Shown here: piece by piece, positions 56,425 through 64,000 of the stretch
How positions within the stretch are numbered: the first letter of the stretch is position 1
How the letters are laid out: the number at the start of each line of letters is the position of its first letter
NCBI GenBank assembly: GCA_019550975.1
Contig: SDWH01000019.1
Span: 19,943 to 83,942, forward strand
DNA length: 64,000 nt
Direction of reading: 5' to 3'
Source: Bacteroidales bacterium SW299
GTDB taxonomy: Bacteria > Bacteroidota > Bacteroidia > Bacteroidales > Bacteroidaceae
The notes under the pieces: model-generated
What the model was told of the DNA's origin: nothing
Seen by the model: only the letters and a program-made list of their open reading frames with translations
Databases searched by the model: none
Program-made: the position numbers and the translations under genes

Positions 56425-57648
56425 CTAATTATTTTTCTTTTGGGCAGTGACAAACATACACACAGCACCAAACATCATCATTATAATTCCTACATAAACA
56501 GCCGGAAGCCAAGGATCTAAAACCAGTTCAAAAACACTTATATCACTCCAACGTCCTTTGCTTTCATCATAACTCAACTGATAAATCTTCCAGTTTTCTA
56601 TATCTGCAGGTTTGTTTACTTCTATTGTTTTTTCCTGTTTTTTTCCGCTTTCTGTATATATAACTACATCTGAAGAGAAACGTTTGGGTTCTCTATCCGG
56701 CATTACCAGACTGCAAATACTATCAAGGCGAAGAGCCTGATATGGGAACAGAAAACTTCCACAGCTTACCCAACCACTTGCAGTTCGTTTCCCATCACAG
56801 GAAACAGCCTTCACGTTTACAGCATAAGTGGCTCCGGTACTTGGCCATTCAACATACCTTACAGTATCTTCTCCTGATACTAATGCAGCCATTTCTATTC
56901 TGTCCAATATTTCAAACTTCCACTCTGACAGCTTACCTGAATTTACCCCATCTTCCAGCAAAAGGTGTTCAGGTTTATCATATGGTAAAGCCTTTCCTGT
57001 AGAATTATCTATCAGCATCAGTTTCGGTGGGTATTCGTCTATACTGAAGTTCTTTAATTCTATGGCTAACGGCAATTCATGCAAATTCCCGTTAATGTCT
57101 GTTGCACGCCATTCAGTCTGACCGATACGGGTATTCATAGTCAGCCTCTTCATATCAGCACTTCCCAAAGTAGCTGAAACCAAAGCTATAAACAACCCTA
57201 AATGATTTAGCAGAAATGGTATTCTGGCAACACGAAATGAGAACAAATATTTTATAGAAACTAGCCCCACTATTGAAGTCATCCAAATATAAACCAGAAT
57301 GAAAGGCCAAAAAGAAAGCATACTGTTAAATATGGAAAATCCGTCCGAAGAAACAGAAGACGGCATCTGTTTTATCATCCCCATAAGGAATGTCAGAAAT
57401 ACAACTGCTATCAATGATGGTACAGCTGCATTATATGACATTGTCCAGCGAACAAAATATAGCTTTTTCCTTAAAATATAAAGCATTATCAAAACCACAA
57501 CATACACTGTTAAAATACATATATTAAGTGGCCAAGCAAAACTGCTCCAGTCAACAGCCCCCGTAAATAGATGCAAAATAAGACCTATGGCTATCAATCC
57601 GCCACAGGTCATTATTCCTTCTTTTACTCCCCAAGTATTCTTCCACAT
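56425..57648 (-). CDS. resB: ResB-like cytochrome c biogenesis protein
   Basis: A 407-residue membrane protein. Four N-terminal membrane segments (about 10-170), a large periplasmic domain (about 175-375) and a final membrane helix (PWLPAVYVGIIMMMFGAVCMFV). This matches ResB, the partner of CcsA in system II haem attachment. Start 5 bases after nrfA. Identity rests on layout and operon position. Confidence 0.85.
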   Translation of the reverse strand: MWKNTWGVKEGIMTCGGLIAIGLILHLFTGAVDWSSFAWPLNICILTVYVVVLIMLYILRKKLYFVRWTMSYNAAVPSLIAVVFLTFLMGMIKQMPSSVSSDGFSIFNSMLSFWPFILVYIWMTSIVGLVSIKYLFSFRVARIPFLLNHLGLFIALVSATLGSADMKRLTMNTRIGQTEWRATDINGNLHELPLAIELKNFSIDEYPPKLMLIDNSTGKALPYDKPEHLLLEDGVNSGKLSEWKFEILDRIEMAALVSGEDTVRYVEWPSTGATYAVNVKAVSCDGKRTASGWVSCGSFLFPYQALRLDSICSLVMPDREPKRFSSDVVIYTESGKKQEKTIEVNKPADIENWKIYQLSYDESKGRWSDISVFELVLDPWLPAVYVGIIMMMFGAVCMFVTAQKKNN

Positions 57649-57653
57649 AAATA

Positions 57654-59129
57654 TCAGATAATACGTCCGTTAGACTTTGCCTCTTTCAACCAACCTGGTA
57701 CAGTCTTATTCATAAAACGCTCCTTTGCAGCTTTCTCTGCAGGAATATCCAGTCCAATAAATTTCTGAGCCTTTTCCTTGGTTGAAATATCAGGCATAGG
57801 TACATTGTCTGTATATCCATGTTTTGCCAATATCCTGGAAATAGACAATCTCGCCTGTAAGGCTCTGTCAAGTCCATGCGACAGGATTCTCTGTATTTCC
57901 TGAGGTGCATGGAATGCTGCTCCGTGTGATGCTACTCCAAAATCCCATCTCCACTGTGCCTCGCGCAGAAGCTTTAGAACAGGTTTCATTTCATTATCCG
58001 TAGCTCCTTTGTCCCATGCAAATTTGGCTTCTATATGTGCAGAAGCCAGTTCTTCTTCCAAACGGTTTCTTATTTCATTAGCCTTACGCTGACGTTCATA
58101 AACATTATTACGCAAAGTTTCCTCACTTTCACGGTGGCAAACCTGACATGTACGGTCTATCATGGCGAGAGGACTCTGGATATGATGGTCACTGAACTTC
58201 ATACCGCCTTCACTCTTATACGGCATGTGGCAGTCTGCACATGATACTCCTCGCTGTCCATGAATTCCCATCTGGGATATTTCATAATCAGGATGTTGTG
58301 CCTTGATAATAGGAGCACGGCTCAAGGCATGTGTATAGTCAGAGAAATTGTTATCATCATAATATTGTTCTATTGTTTCCACTGTCATACCCTTGTCCCA
58401 AGGAAATGTCAGATATTTTCCATCTCCTTTGAAGTAATATTCTACATGGCACTGTGCACATACCAAAGAACGCATTTCCTGCGGTGTTGCCTTTGTTATA
58501 TCTTTTCCCTGACGTGCAAATGCCTCAATCAAAGCCGGACGGCTTATATGAAGATCCATAGTTTCAGAATCGTGACAGTCTGAACATCCTATAGGATTTA
58601 CAATCTCCGAGCCAAAAGCAGCCCATTTGTTGTTATAGAATGAATCAACACCTATTTCCTGCATCATACGTGGGACGTCAGGACTCTTGCATGTCCAGCA
58701 GGTAGATGGCTGAGGGCCGTCACTTTCACTTTCCGGAGCCCCTGTACGTAATGTTGCTCGTATATCCTCTATTGCATGCATATGTCCACGCGGTGTTGAA
58801 TAGTCCTTTGAAAAAGCATAACCAGCCCACAGAATGACCATTTCAGGACGTTGTTCTAGGACGTCAACTATTACGTTTCCATTAAATTCACTCTGAAAAT
58901 CAGTATTGGCTGTTTCTGTCCAAGTCTGATATTCTCTTGGGAAATCACTCTGGAACTTCTCATTCTGAGGTACAATACCCTTCATAGGATTCTTTCTGTT
59001 ATTAAATATGCTTACCACTTCTGCCCTGCGTTCTGACAAAGCAGATACAGCAAGTCCCAAACAAAAAACAACGGTCATTGAAACACCAAACAACAACCAT
59101 CCATGCCAAGATTTAAAATTATTGTTCAT
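57654..59129 (-). CDS. nrfA: Cytochrome c nitrite reductase, catalytic subunit
   Basis: A 491-residue periplasmic pentahaem enzyme reducing nitrite to ammonia with six electrons. The active-site haem has the special lysine ligand in TCWTCKSPDVPRMM. Four other CxxCH sites are visible (CSDCH, CAQCH, CADCH, CQVCH), making five haems. The N-terminal hydrophobic segment is a signal or anchor. It lies 19 bases after nrfH; both need the downstream ResB and CcsA for haem attachment. Confidence 0.97.
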   Translation of the reverse strand: MNNNFKSWHGWLLFGVSMTVVFCLGLAVSALSERRAEVVSIFNNRKNPMKGIVPQNEKFQSDFPREYQTWTETANTDFQSEFNGNVIVDVLEQRPEMVILWAGYAFSKDYSTPRGHMHAIEDIRATLRTGAPESESDGPQPSTCWTCKSPDVPRMMQEIGVDSFYNNKWAAFGSEIVNPIGCSDCHDSETMDLHISRPALIEAFARQGKDITKATPQEMRSLVCAQCHVEYYFKGDGKYLTFPWDKGMTVETIEQYYDDNNFSDYTHALSRAPIIKAQHPDYEISQMGIHGQRGVSCADCHMPYKSEGGMKFSDHHIQSPLAMIDRTCQVCHRESEETLRNNVYERQRKANEIRNRLEEELASAHIEAKFAWDKGATDNEMKPVLKLLREAQWRWDFGVASHGAAFHAPQEIQRILSHGLDRALQARLSISRILAKHGYTDNVPMPDISTKEKAQKFIGLDIPAEKAAKERFMNKTVPGWLKEAKSNGRII

Positions 59130-59148
59130 ATACTATAGTTTTATTTTA

Positions 59149-59709
59149 TTATTTCTTCATTTTCTTAAGCCATTCCGGTACGGGTGATTCAGGTAGTGGA
59201 ACTATCGCATTGGGAGTGGAAGAGAGACTGTTTTTACCTCCATGAGGTACCTCCCTATGGCAATCCCAACATGCTTTCCCTTTTCCAACTTCAGACATCA
59301 TATAGTCTATACGTCCTGTTTCCACAAATTCAGTATTAAGTTGCTGGTGGCATCGTATACAGTTATTCATTATTACTTGTGAGCTTGCAGGATGTGCCTG
59401 TATGACCTGTGGTTCAGAACTTGTCAGAAAAGCTGCAACATGCTTCATTCCATCCATTCCCTTAAAAGTCCATTTCTTTACAAAGTTCTCATGAGGAACG
59501 TGACAATCATTACAAGTAGCATTTATTGAATGAGAACTGTGCATCCATGTAGCGTAATAAGGGGACATAATATGACAATTCACACAAGCTGAAGGTTCAT
59601 CAGTAAGATAAGTATGCGCCCTCAACATATAAAGGAAAAATAATCCACCTCCTACTATAGTTCCAGCCATGATGGCTGTTATTATTTTCTGCCTTTTAGA
59701 TAATATCAT
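59149..59709 (-). CDS. nrfH: Cytochrome c nitrite reductase, small (quinol-linked) subunit
   Basis: A 186-residue membrane-anchored tetrahaem protein of the NapC/NirT family. One N-terminal membrane helix (about 10-30), then four haem motifs: CVNCH, CNDCH, CIRCH and CWDCH. It draws electrons from menaquinol and passes them to NrfA. First gene of the operon nrfH-nrfA-resB-ccsA-porin. No good -7 match was found upstream. Confidence 0.95.
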   Translation of the reverse strand: MILSKRQKIITAIMAGTIVGGGLFFLYMLRAHTYLTDEPSACVNCHIMSPYYATWMHSSHSINATCNDCHVPHENFVKKWTFKGMDGMKHVAAFLTSSEPQVIQAHPASSQVIMNNCIRCHQQLNTEFVETGRIDYMMSEVGKGKACWDCHREVPHGGKNSLSSTPNAIVPLPESPVPEWLKKMKK

Positions 59710-60011
59710 ATATATACATTTTTTTGCAAAAAAAACATTTTATCGAAATAATCAGTGTAAGAAATATGACACTTGCATTATTTTTTAAGTTATCTATTCC
59801 ATTAAAGATAAATTCCAATACTGCTTTATAATCGTATTTGTTCCTTTCTTAAGGAGAATTTTCTTTATGACTATCGCCTTGAAAATTCATCTGAAAAAAT
59901 GTGGTAGTAAACTGATTAAAATTAAAATGAAGATTATAGGGATTAACTACAAGCAACATGATGCTAGCCGTATAATCAAAAGGAGGCTATCGTTATATAA
60001 CACTATAATTT
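59710..60011. other. Intergenic stretch upstream of nrfH
   Basis: About 300 A+T-rich bases, including an AAGGAG and ATG at 59850-59870 that opens a frame of no recognisable family. The nrf promoter must lie here but no consensus element was recognised. Confidence 0.55.
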
Positions 60012-60014
60012 TAA

Positions 60015-60791
60015 CCAATACATTTTACCGACCGCTACCTGCTCAATCCGCGTCATCCGGTGACGGTATTCGTCATCGGAGCCGGAGGTACCGGCTCACA
60101 AGTGATAACCAATCTGGCACGCATGAGTATGGCACTTCAAGCATTGGGCCATCCCGGACTGCATGTCACCGTATTCGATCCCGACACAGTAAGCCAAGCC
60201 AATATAGGACGCCAGCTTTTCTGTGAGACGGAACTGGGACTGAACAAGGCCATATCACTTGTCACACGCATCAACCGTTTCTTCGGATACGCATGGACTG
60301 CAGAACCGCAATGTTTCCCCACCAGGAACTTTTCTGGAGAAAGCACAGCAAATATCATCATAACCTGTACGGACAATATACGTTCACGTCTTACGCTTTG
60401 GAAATTCCTGAAGAAAGTCCGCAAAGAAAACTTCAGTGACCATTCGGCTCCCACATACTGGATGGATTTTGGGAACAGCCAGACAAAAGGACAGGTCATC
60501 ATCGGGACGGTACGTGAGAAAGTTCTCCAACCTTCTTCACAGGAATATATTCCCATGCCTAAAATGAATGTCATCACCGAGGAAGTGGACTATGCAAAAA
60601 TCAAGGAAAAGGAATCGGGACCAAGCTGTTCTCTGGCGGAAGCTTTGGAAAAACAGGATTTGTTCATCAACTCCACACTGGCACATATCGGATGTTACAT
60701 ATTATGGAGAATGTTCAAGGAAGGAAAGACACTGTATCGCGGTGTCTATGTCAATCTGGATACATTGAAAATGACCGCAATCCCAGTGTAA
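60015..60791 (+). pseudogene. PRTRC-type ThiF-family gene, 5' truncated
   Basis: The product from 60015 (PIHFTDRYLLNPRHPV) continues as VFVIGAGGTGSQVITNLARM, the nucleotide-binding start of ThiF/E1-like proteins of the PRTRC (ParB-related, ThiF-related) cassette, and is open to the normal-looking end LDTLKMTAIPV. An in-frame TAA stands directly before it and no original start codon remains; a GTG at 60060 is the only option. Other PRTRC genes are missing. It marks the right edge of DNA from an older mobile element. Confidence 0.75.
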
Positions 60792-60795
60792 TGCA

Positions 60796-60836
60796 TAAGT
60801 GACCGTATCATCTTTCCATTAGAATACGGTCACTTA
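60796..60836. terminator. Bidirectional terminator between thiF remnant and HTH gene
   Basis: Perfect 13-base arms (60796-60808 and 60824-60836, TAAGTGACCGTAT). Confidence 0.8.
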
Positions 60837-60845
60837 TTCTATTTG

Positions 60846-61151
60846 CTACTTATTATTTACTATGTTCTTACCTCGCTGGAGAAGGAAACTCTGTATCTCT
60901 GAGGCAAGATAGAATGATTTCCCGTTCTTTTCCACCGAGTAATATTTAATCTTGCCCTCTTGCCTGTAACGTGCCAAGGTTCTTTGTGACACGCCAAGGA
61001 GCTCTGCCAGATCCACATTATCAAGCAGTCTGTCTCCGTTCATACATTCTTTCAGACGGTTCATCTGGTCCAGTTTCTTTTCAATGCGGGCAAATCCCTC
61101 TACCATGGTTCCTATAAGTCTTTCGAGTATCTCATTATCTATATATGACAT
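60846..61151 (-). CDS. Helix-turn-helix protein of excisionase type
   Basis: A 101-residue protein. The N-terminal half is a coiled helix (LERLIGTMVEGFARIEKKLDQMNRL), the C-terminal half a MerR/excisionase-like DNA-binding domain (VDLAELLGVSQRTLARYRQEGKIKYYSVEKNGKSFYLASEIQSFL). Common in Bacteroidales mobile elements. Start at MSYIDNE (61151) fits the protein pattern; the longer frame adds an unlikely basic leader. Confidence 0.8.
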   Translation of the reverse strand: MSYIDNEILERLIGTMVEGFARIEKKLDQMNRLKECMNGDRLLDNVDLAELLGVSQRTLARYRQEGKIKYYSVEKNGKSFYLASEIQSFLLQRGKNIVNNK

Positions 61152-61470
61152 AATTCCAATGTTATTAAGTGAATAAATCGATACTCTCTTCGTGCGCACT
61201 CTAAGAGTATGTACTTATAGTAGTGAAAATAGTATGCCTGAATCTAAGACAAAGATCAACAAGCTTATTAGGCGCTGATAATTAGGCGTATATTTTTTCT
61301 ACTTAATATTTAGTGTAAACCAAAAGTGTAAACTATGTAATACAGAATTGGAAACGGGTTAACACAGCCACCAACAATGACATCTGATGCTACCTGACGA
61401 CACCTAATGACAACATTTTGTATCATATACATATTCAAAATACATTTGTACAAACTCAACTTTTTTGGAT

Positions 61471-61752
61471 ATGGAAATCATTGGAATTGAAACAGCTACA
61501 TATGAAAAGACATTAAAGGAAATTGAAAACTTCCTTGATACCATTGATAAATTGATTACAGCTTCTTCACAGAAAACAATAGGGGAATGGTTGGATAATC
61601 AAGAAGTTTGCCTGATCCTCAAAATTTCTCCAAGAACATTACAGAATCTTAGAGATACAGACCAAATCTCTTATTCTCAAATTGGGAAAAAGATTTATTA
61701 TAAAAAAGAAGATATTCAGAAGTTCATTGAAAAACACAACAGAAAATTATGA
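61471..61752 (+). CDS. Helix-turn-helix protein of excisionase type
   Basis: A 93-residue protein with a helical N-terminus and the domain NQEVCLILKISPRTLQNLRDTDQISYSQIGKKIYYKKEDIQKFIEKH. Such pairs of small HTH proteins act as excisionases or regulators in Bacteroidales elements. The 61471 ATG is preferred to the TTG six bases earlier. It overlaps the next gene by four bases (ATGA). Confidence 0.8.
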   Translation: MEIIGIETATYEKTLKEIENFLDTIDKLITASSQKTIGEWLDNQEVCLILKISPRTLQNLRDTDQISYSQIGKKIYYKKEDIQKFIEKHNRKL

Positions 61753-62042
61753 GCAAAGTAATTACCCAAGATAATGAGCAAGTTATTCAGATATACAATA
61801 GGTTAAAAGATACGCTAACAAGACTCGAAAATATTCTGAAGAGCAACAACCCAACACTTAATGGGCATAGATATATGAATGATGCAGAATTGGCAAATTA
61901 CCTTAAAGTACCAAGACGCACTTTACAAGAATATAGAAATAATGGAATCTTATCCTATTATCAGATTGGAGGTAAAATTTTATATCGGGAATCTGATATA
62001 GAAGAACTTCTTGAGAAAAACAGACAGGAAGCATTCCGTTAA
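61749..62042 (+). CDS. Helix-turn-helix protein of excisionase type
   Basis: A 97-residue partner of the preceding gene, with the same domain (DAELANYLKVPRRTLQEYRNNGILSYYQIGGKILYRESDIEELLEKN). Translationally coupled to it. Probably binds the arm-type sites near the island ends (inference). Confidence 0.82.
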   Translation: MSKVITQDNEQVIQIYNRLKDTLTRLENILKSNNPTLNGHRYMNDAELANYLKVPRRTLQEYRNNGILSYYQIGGKILYRESDIEELLEKNRQEAFR

Positions 62043-62061
62043 ACATTTCTTGGAATTTTCG

Positions 62062-62092
62062 TTGATTTTCAAAGCAAAAATCCGTATCTTTG
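62062..62092 (+). promoter_or_regulatory. Outward-facing promoter at the right end of the island
   Basis: TTG (62062-62064), 20 bases, TATCTTTG (62085-62092): both Bacteroides elements. It points toward attR; nothing coding lies before attR. In an excised circle it would read through the joined att site toward the integrase start. Confidence 0.6.
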
Positions 62093-62141
62093 CAGTACTG
62101 ACAAAGAGTTGTATATCAGTGCAGAACAAAGAAGTTCAATC

Positions 62142-62160
62142 GAGGTGAAATAGGTGGACT
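62142..62160 (+). repeat. Right arm-type site of the island
   Basis: GAGGTGAAATAGGTGGACT, identical over 19 bases to 47282-47300, 59 bases before attR. Confidence 0.75.
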
Positions 62161-62219
62161 AAATGATAAACAGCAAGATAAGTAACTGATTATTAGCGAT
62201 AAAAAATATAAGGTTCCGC

Positions 62220-62234
62220 CCCCAAGCGGATCAC
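62220..62234 (+). other. attR core
   Basis: CCCCAAGCGGATCAC, copy of the tRNA-Lys 3' end. Confidence 0.85.
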
Positions 62235-62243
62235 CAGAAAATC

Positions 62244-62276
62244 AAGCGGTTATCTAAAACAGGTAATCGCTTTTTT
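62244..62276 (+). terminator. Probable original terminator of tRNA-Lys, now beyond attR
   Basis: Stem 62244-62255 with 62261-62272 (10 of 12 paired), then six T residues. It follows attR at the distance expected for the chromosomal end of the tRNA gene before the island inserted. Confidence 0.7.
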
Positions 62277-62382
62277 CGTGTTTATACGTTGGTTTGTCAC
62301 TCTAAAGTTAAACCAAAAACTGGGTCAGTAGAAATTTAGTGGGGATTTTCCAGATTAAAGATTAATTCTTTTACTTTGCGGT

Positions 62383-62768
62383 ATGGAAAACGATTATTTG
62401 AACATGTTGGCCATATAGTACTGCCTGCACAGGTATTGGATTACTTCTCCATAGTTGGGATATCCCAGACTTCAACGGAGATACATATTAGTCTGGACGA
62501 GAGAATGAATCCGGAACTAAGCGAGGACGTGCACTTTGAGTCCAAAGGCTTTATGGAAGCGGTAAGCGTGACGGACTTCCCGATACGCGACCATAAAGTG
62601 ATTCTGAATATCCGTCGCAGGCGTTGGACGGATACCCGCACGGGAAAGAGTTTCAGCATTCCGATAGACCTTGACATCGTGGCCAAGGGAACCCGTTACT
62701 CCAAGGAGTTCGGGGCTTTTTTAAAAGAGACGTATGGAGACGTCCCCGGTGACCTGCCATACGCTTGA
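62383..62768 (+). pseudogene. ISAon1-type transposase N-terminal protein, frameshifted
   Basis: The expected start MENDYLNMLA (62383) runs into a TAG after 11 codons; the family-like text continues one frame away as HIVLPAQVLDYFSIVGISQTS up to FKDFPIR-like and LNIRRRRW segments. A single lost base near 62414 (GCCCAT to GCCAT) explains this. A TTG at 62376 in the second frame could still give a product. In this family this short protein precedes the DDE protein. Confidence 0.75.
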
Positions 62769-63726
62769 GGATTTCTATCACATAGACGGCCATACGTTCG
62801 AGAAGCAGTACAAGGAAGTGCTGAGCGGTTTCAGGCAGTGGGATCAATTGGAACATGCGGCCGAGTGGCTGCTGTTCCCGGAAAATGTCGGTCAGCGGCT
62901 TGCCATCGACGAGTCCTCGCTCTCCAATGGCGAGCTATACACTTTCGTTACCAACCGTGAGGCACATACGCGTGAGCAATCCTTAGTGGCCGTCGTTGCG
63001 GGCACAAAAGCGGAGGATGTTATCACTGTCCTGCAACGGATTGACGAGGAGCATCGCAATGCTGTCGAGGAGGTCACGCTTGACTTGTCGGATTCCATGC
63101 GCAAGATTGTCCGGACGGCATTCCCCAAAGCCAGCCGCGTCATCGACCGCTTCCATATCCAGAAACTGGCCTGCGAAGCCGTACAGGAGTTGCGCGTCAA
63201 GCACCGCTGGGATGCCATACAGCTGGCTAACGATGAAATGGAGGAAGCCAGACAAAAGGGCAAGGAGTATATCCCGTACAGATTTCCCAATGGGGACACC
63301 CGTAAGGAACTGCTTATGCGCTCGCGTTACCTCCTGTTCAAGTCCGCCGACAGATGGACAGACAGGCAGAAGCTGAGGGCCGCGATACTGTTTGAGGAAT
63401 ACCCGGACATCAAGACGGCATACGGACTGTGCCATTCCCTGCGGATGATCTTTGCCAAAAACACGGTCAAGGATGCCGCACGTCTGTCCATGGCACGGTG
63501 GTACAACAAAGTGGAAGAAGCCGGATTTCACTCATTTAACGTCATAGCCGCTACCTTCTATGAGCATTATGATGAGATCCTGAACTTCTACAACAACCGT
63601 TCCTCCAATGCGATGGCTGAGTCTTTCAACGCTAAAATCAAACTCTTCAGAGCAAACCTCAGAGGGGTTGCAGACAAGAAGTTTTTCTTATTCCGTATCG
63701 CAAACCTATATGTCTATCCCCACTAA
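62734..63726 (+). CDS. ISAon1/ISL3-family transposase, DDE domain
   Basis: A 330-residue catalytic part of the transposase, overlapping the N-terminal frame by 35 bases. DDE residues are visible: Asp in RLAIDESSLSNGELYTF, Asp in ASRVIDRFHIQKLACEAV, and Glu in NRSSNAMAESFNAKIKLFR. Ending YVYPH is usual. The first available ATG (METSPVT) is probably not the real start, since the family may use translational coupling or frameshifting with the upstream frame. Confidence 0.88.
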   Translation: METSPVTCHTLEDFYHIDGHTFEKQYKEVLSGFRQWDQLEHAAEWLLFPENVGQRLAIDESSLSNGELYTFVTNREAHTREQSLVAVVAGTKAEDVITVLQRIDEEHRNAVEEVTLDLSDSMRKIVRTAFPKASRVIDRFHIQKLACEAVQELRVKHRWDAIQLANDEMEEARQKGKEYIPYRFPNGDTRKELLMRSRYLLFKSADRWTDRQKLRAAILFEEYPDIKTAYGLCHSLRMIFAKNTVKDAARLSMARWYNKVEEAGFHSFNVIAATFYEHYDEILNFYNNRSSNAMAESFNAKIKLFRANLRGVADKKFFLFRIANLYVYPH

Positions 63727-63747
63727 TAATCTACTGAGCCCCGATAT

Positions 63748-63898
63748 CCTGTTCAGGGAGTATCCGGATATAAAGAAAGCGTACTGTCTTTCCATGAGGC
63801 TAGGATTGATTTATCATCAGTGCAGACATAAGGATGCAGCCCTGACAAGGCTTGCCAGATGGTATGACGAAGTGGAAAAAGATCTAATAAGGATGTAG
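63748..63898 (+). pseudogene. Fragment of a second, related ISL3-type transposase
   Basis: The product ILFREYPDIKKAYCLSMRLG and KDAALTRLARWYDEVEKDLI aligns with the EEYPDIKTAYGLCHSLRM and KDAARLSMARWYNKVEEAGF parts of the intact transposase. It starts about 10 bases beyond the right repeat of that IS and has no beginning or DDE residues. Confidence 0.8.
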
Positions 63899-64000
63899 GC
63901 TGAGGAATCCCTCAGGCTTTTACGTTGGTCCCGGGATTCTGAAGCAGGCACTCCTGTCCTCCACTGCACAAAAATAAAAAGCCCTCCGGCATCTTTCAGG
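63899..64000. other. End of window, no gene seen
   Basis: About 100 bases with CCTCAGG-type short palindromes and no open frame of note. Confidence 0.5.

Larger units (their letters stand above)
47163..62234. mobile_element. 15-kb tRNA-Lys-integrated island carrying nitrite ammonification genes
   Basis: Bounded by 15-base direct repeats of the tRNA-Lys 3' end. Contents: island-borne terminator, arm-type repeat, integrase fragment, MATE fragment, HD-RIC-ThiD-ArgD-Nim-like operon, Crp/Fnr gene, nrfHA-resB-ccsA-porin operon, truncated thiF, excisionase-like genes, arm-type repeat. The stretch from about 47.4 to 60.0 kb is clearly richer in A and T than the flanking chromosome. With the integrase broken and no relaxase seen, it is probably no longer mobile by itself. 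Confidence 0.85.
62325..63737 (+). mobile_element. ISAon1/ISL3-type insertion sequence
   Basis: About 1.4 kb. Terminal inverted repeats of about 22 bases (62325-62346 and 63716-63737, 19 of 22 matching, TCAGTAGA...TTAGTGGGGAT) bound two overlapping transposase frames. The stop of the second frame lies inside the right repeat, as usual. No clear target duplication was seen. Confidence 0.85.

Noticed and set aside
59867..60226. 119-codon frame after an AAGGAG
   Set aside because: It runs out of phase through the thiF remnant and matches nothing; likely chance.
61471..62042. Two small overlapping genes as a toxin-antitoxin pair
   Set aside because: Both products are the same excisionase-like helix-turn-helix type; neither resembles a toxin.

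Overview
The window is a chromosome segment from a gut-type Bacteroidales, most likely Bacteroides or Phocaeicola. The evidence is three SusC/SusD outer-membrane pairs, lipoproteins with acidic residues just after the lipid cysteine, a repeated -7 promoter element of the Bacteroides form TAnnTTTG (sometimes with TTTG or TTG about 20 bases upstream), a SusC-linked ECF sigma factor, and Bacteroides-type argD, nrfHA and split IS transposase genes.

Layout. 1-9963: a glycan utilisation locus on the minus strand (ECF sigma factor, STN-domain SusC, SusD, a catalytically dead GH18-like lipoprotein, a DUF1735-LamG lipoprotein, a DUF1735-GH18 endoglycosidase, a BACON lipoprotein cut by the window edge). 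Its gene order resembles the high-mannose N-glycan locus around BT3983-BT3987 of B. thetaiotaomicron. 10288-32672: mostly housekeeping genes (purA, a Fur regulator, AlkD-like, DPP III with an AraC regulator, recQ, nitroreductase, AspT/YidE transporter, M13 peptidase, ABC-F, BASS-like transporter, class I fumarase, a thioredoxin-fold protein, DUF4954, hflX, a cupin). Two intergenic arrays of palindromic 20-22 base units lie in this part. 32706-33172 is a decayed group II intron reverse transcriptase.

33250-44361 is a phase-variable SusC/SusD switch. A silent pair on the minus strand lacks the first 72 codons of its susC. An apparently expressed pair on the plus strand has them. Both susC genes contain the same 92-base sequence in opposite orientation (37775-37866 and 40031-40122). 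Between the copies lie a tyrosine recombinase gene, the promoter and the signal-peptide end of susC. Inversion would join that 5' end in frame to the silent gene, so the cell would exchange one transporter pair for another.

44628-46944 holds a coiled-coil lipoprotein, rsmI and tdk. A tRNA-Lys(TTT) gene follows at 47104. Its last bases (CCCCAAGCGGATCAC) recur at 62220, bounding a 15-kb integrated island. Inside are a truncated integrase, a broken MATE gene, a five-gene operon (HD, RIC di-iron repair protein, ThiD-like, ArgD-like, Nim-like flavoprotein), a Crp/Fnr regulator with four clustered cysteines, a complete nitrite-ammonification operon (nrfH, nrfA, resB, ccsA, porin), a truncated PRTRC-type thiF and three excisionase-like genes. 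The nitrite genes and the RIC protein suggest a movable package for using nitrite and surviving nitric oxide. Past the island lie an ISAon1/ISL3-type insertion sequence and a fragment of a related one.
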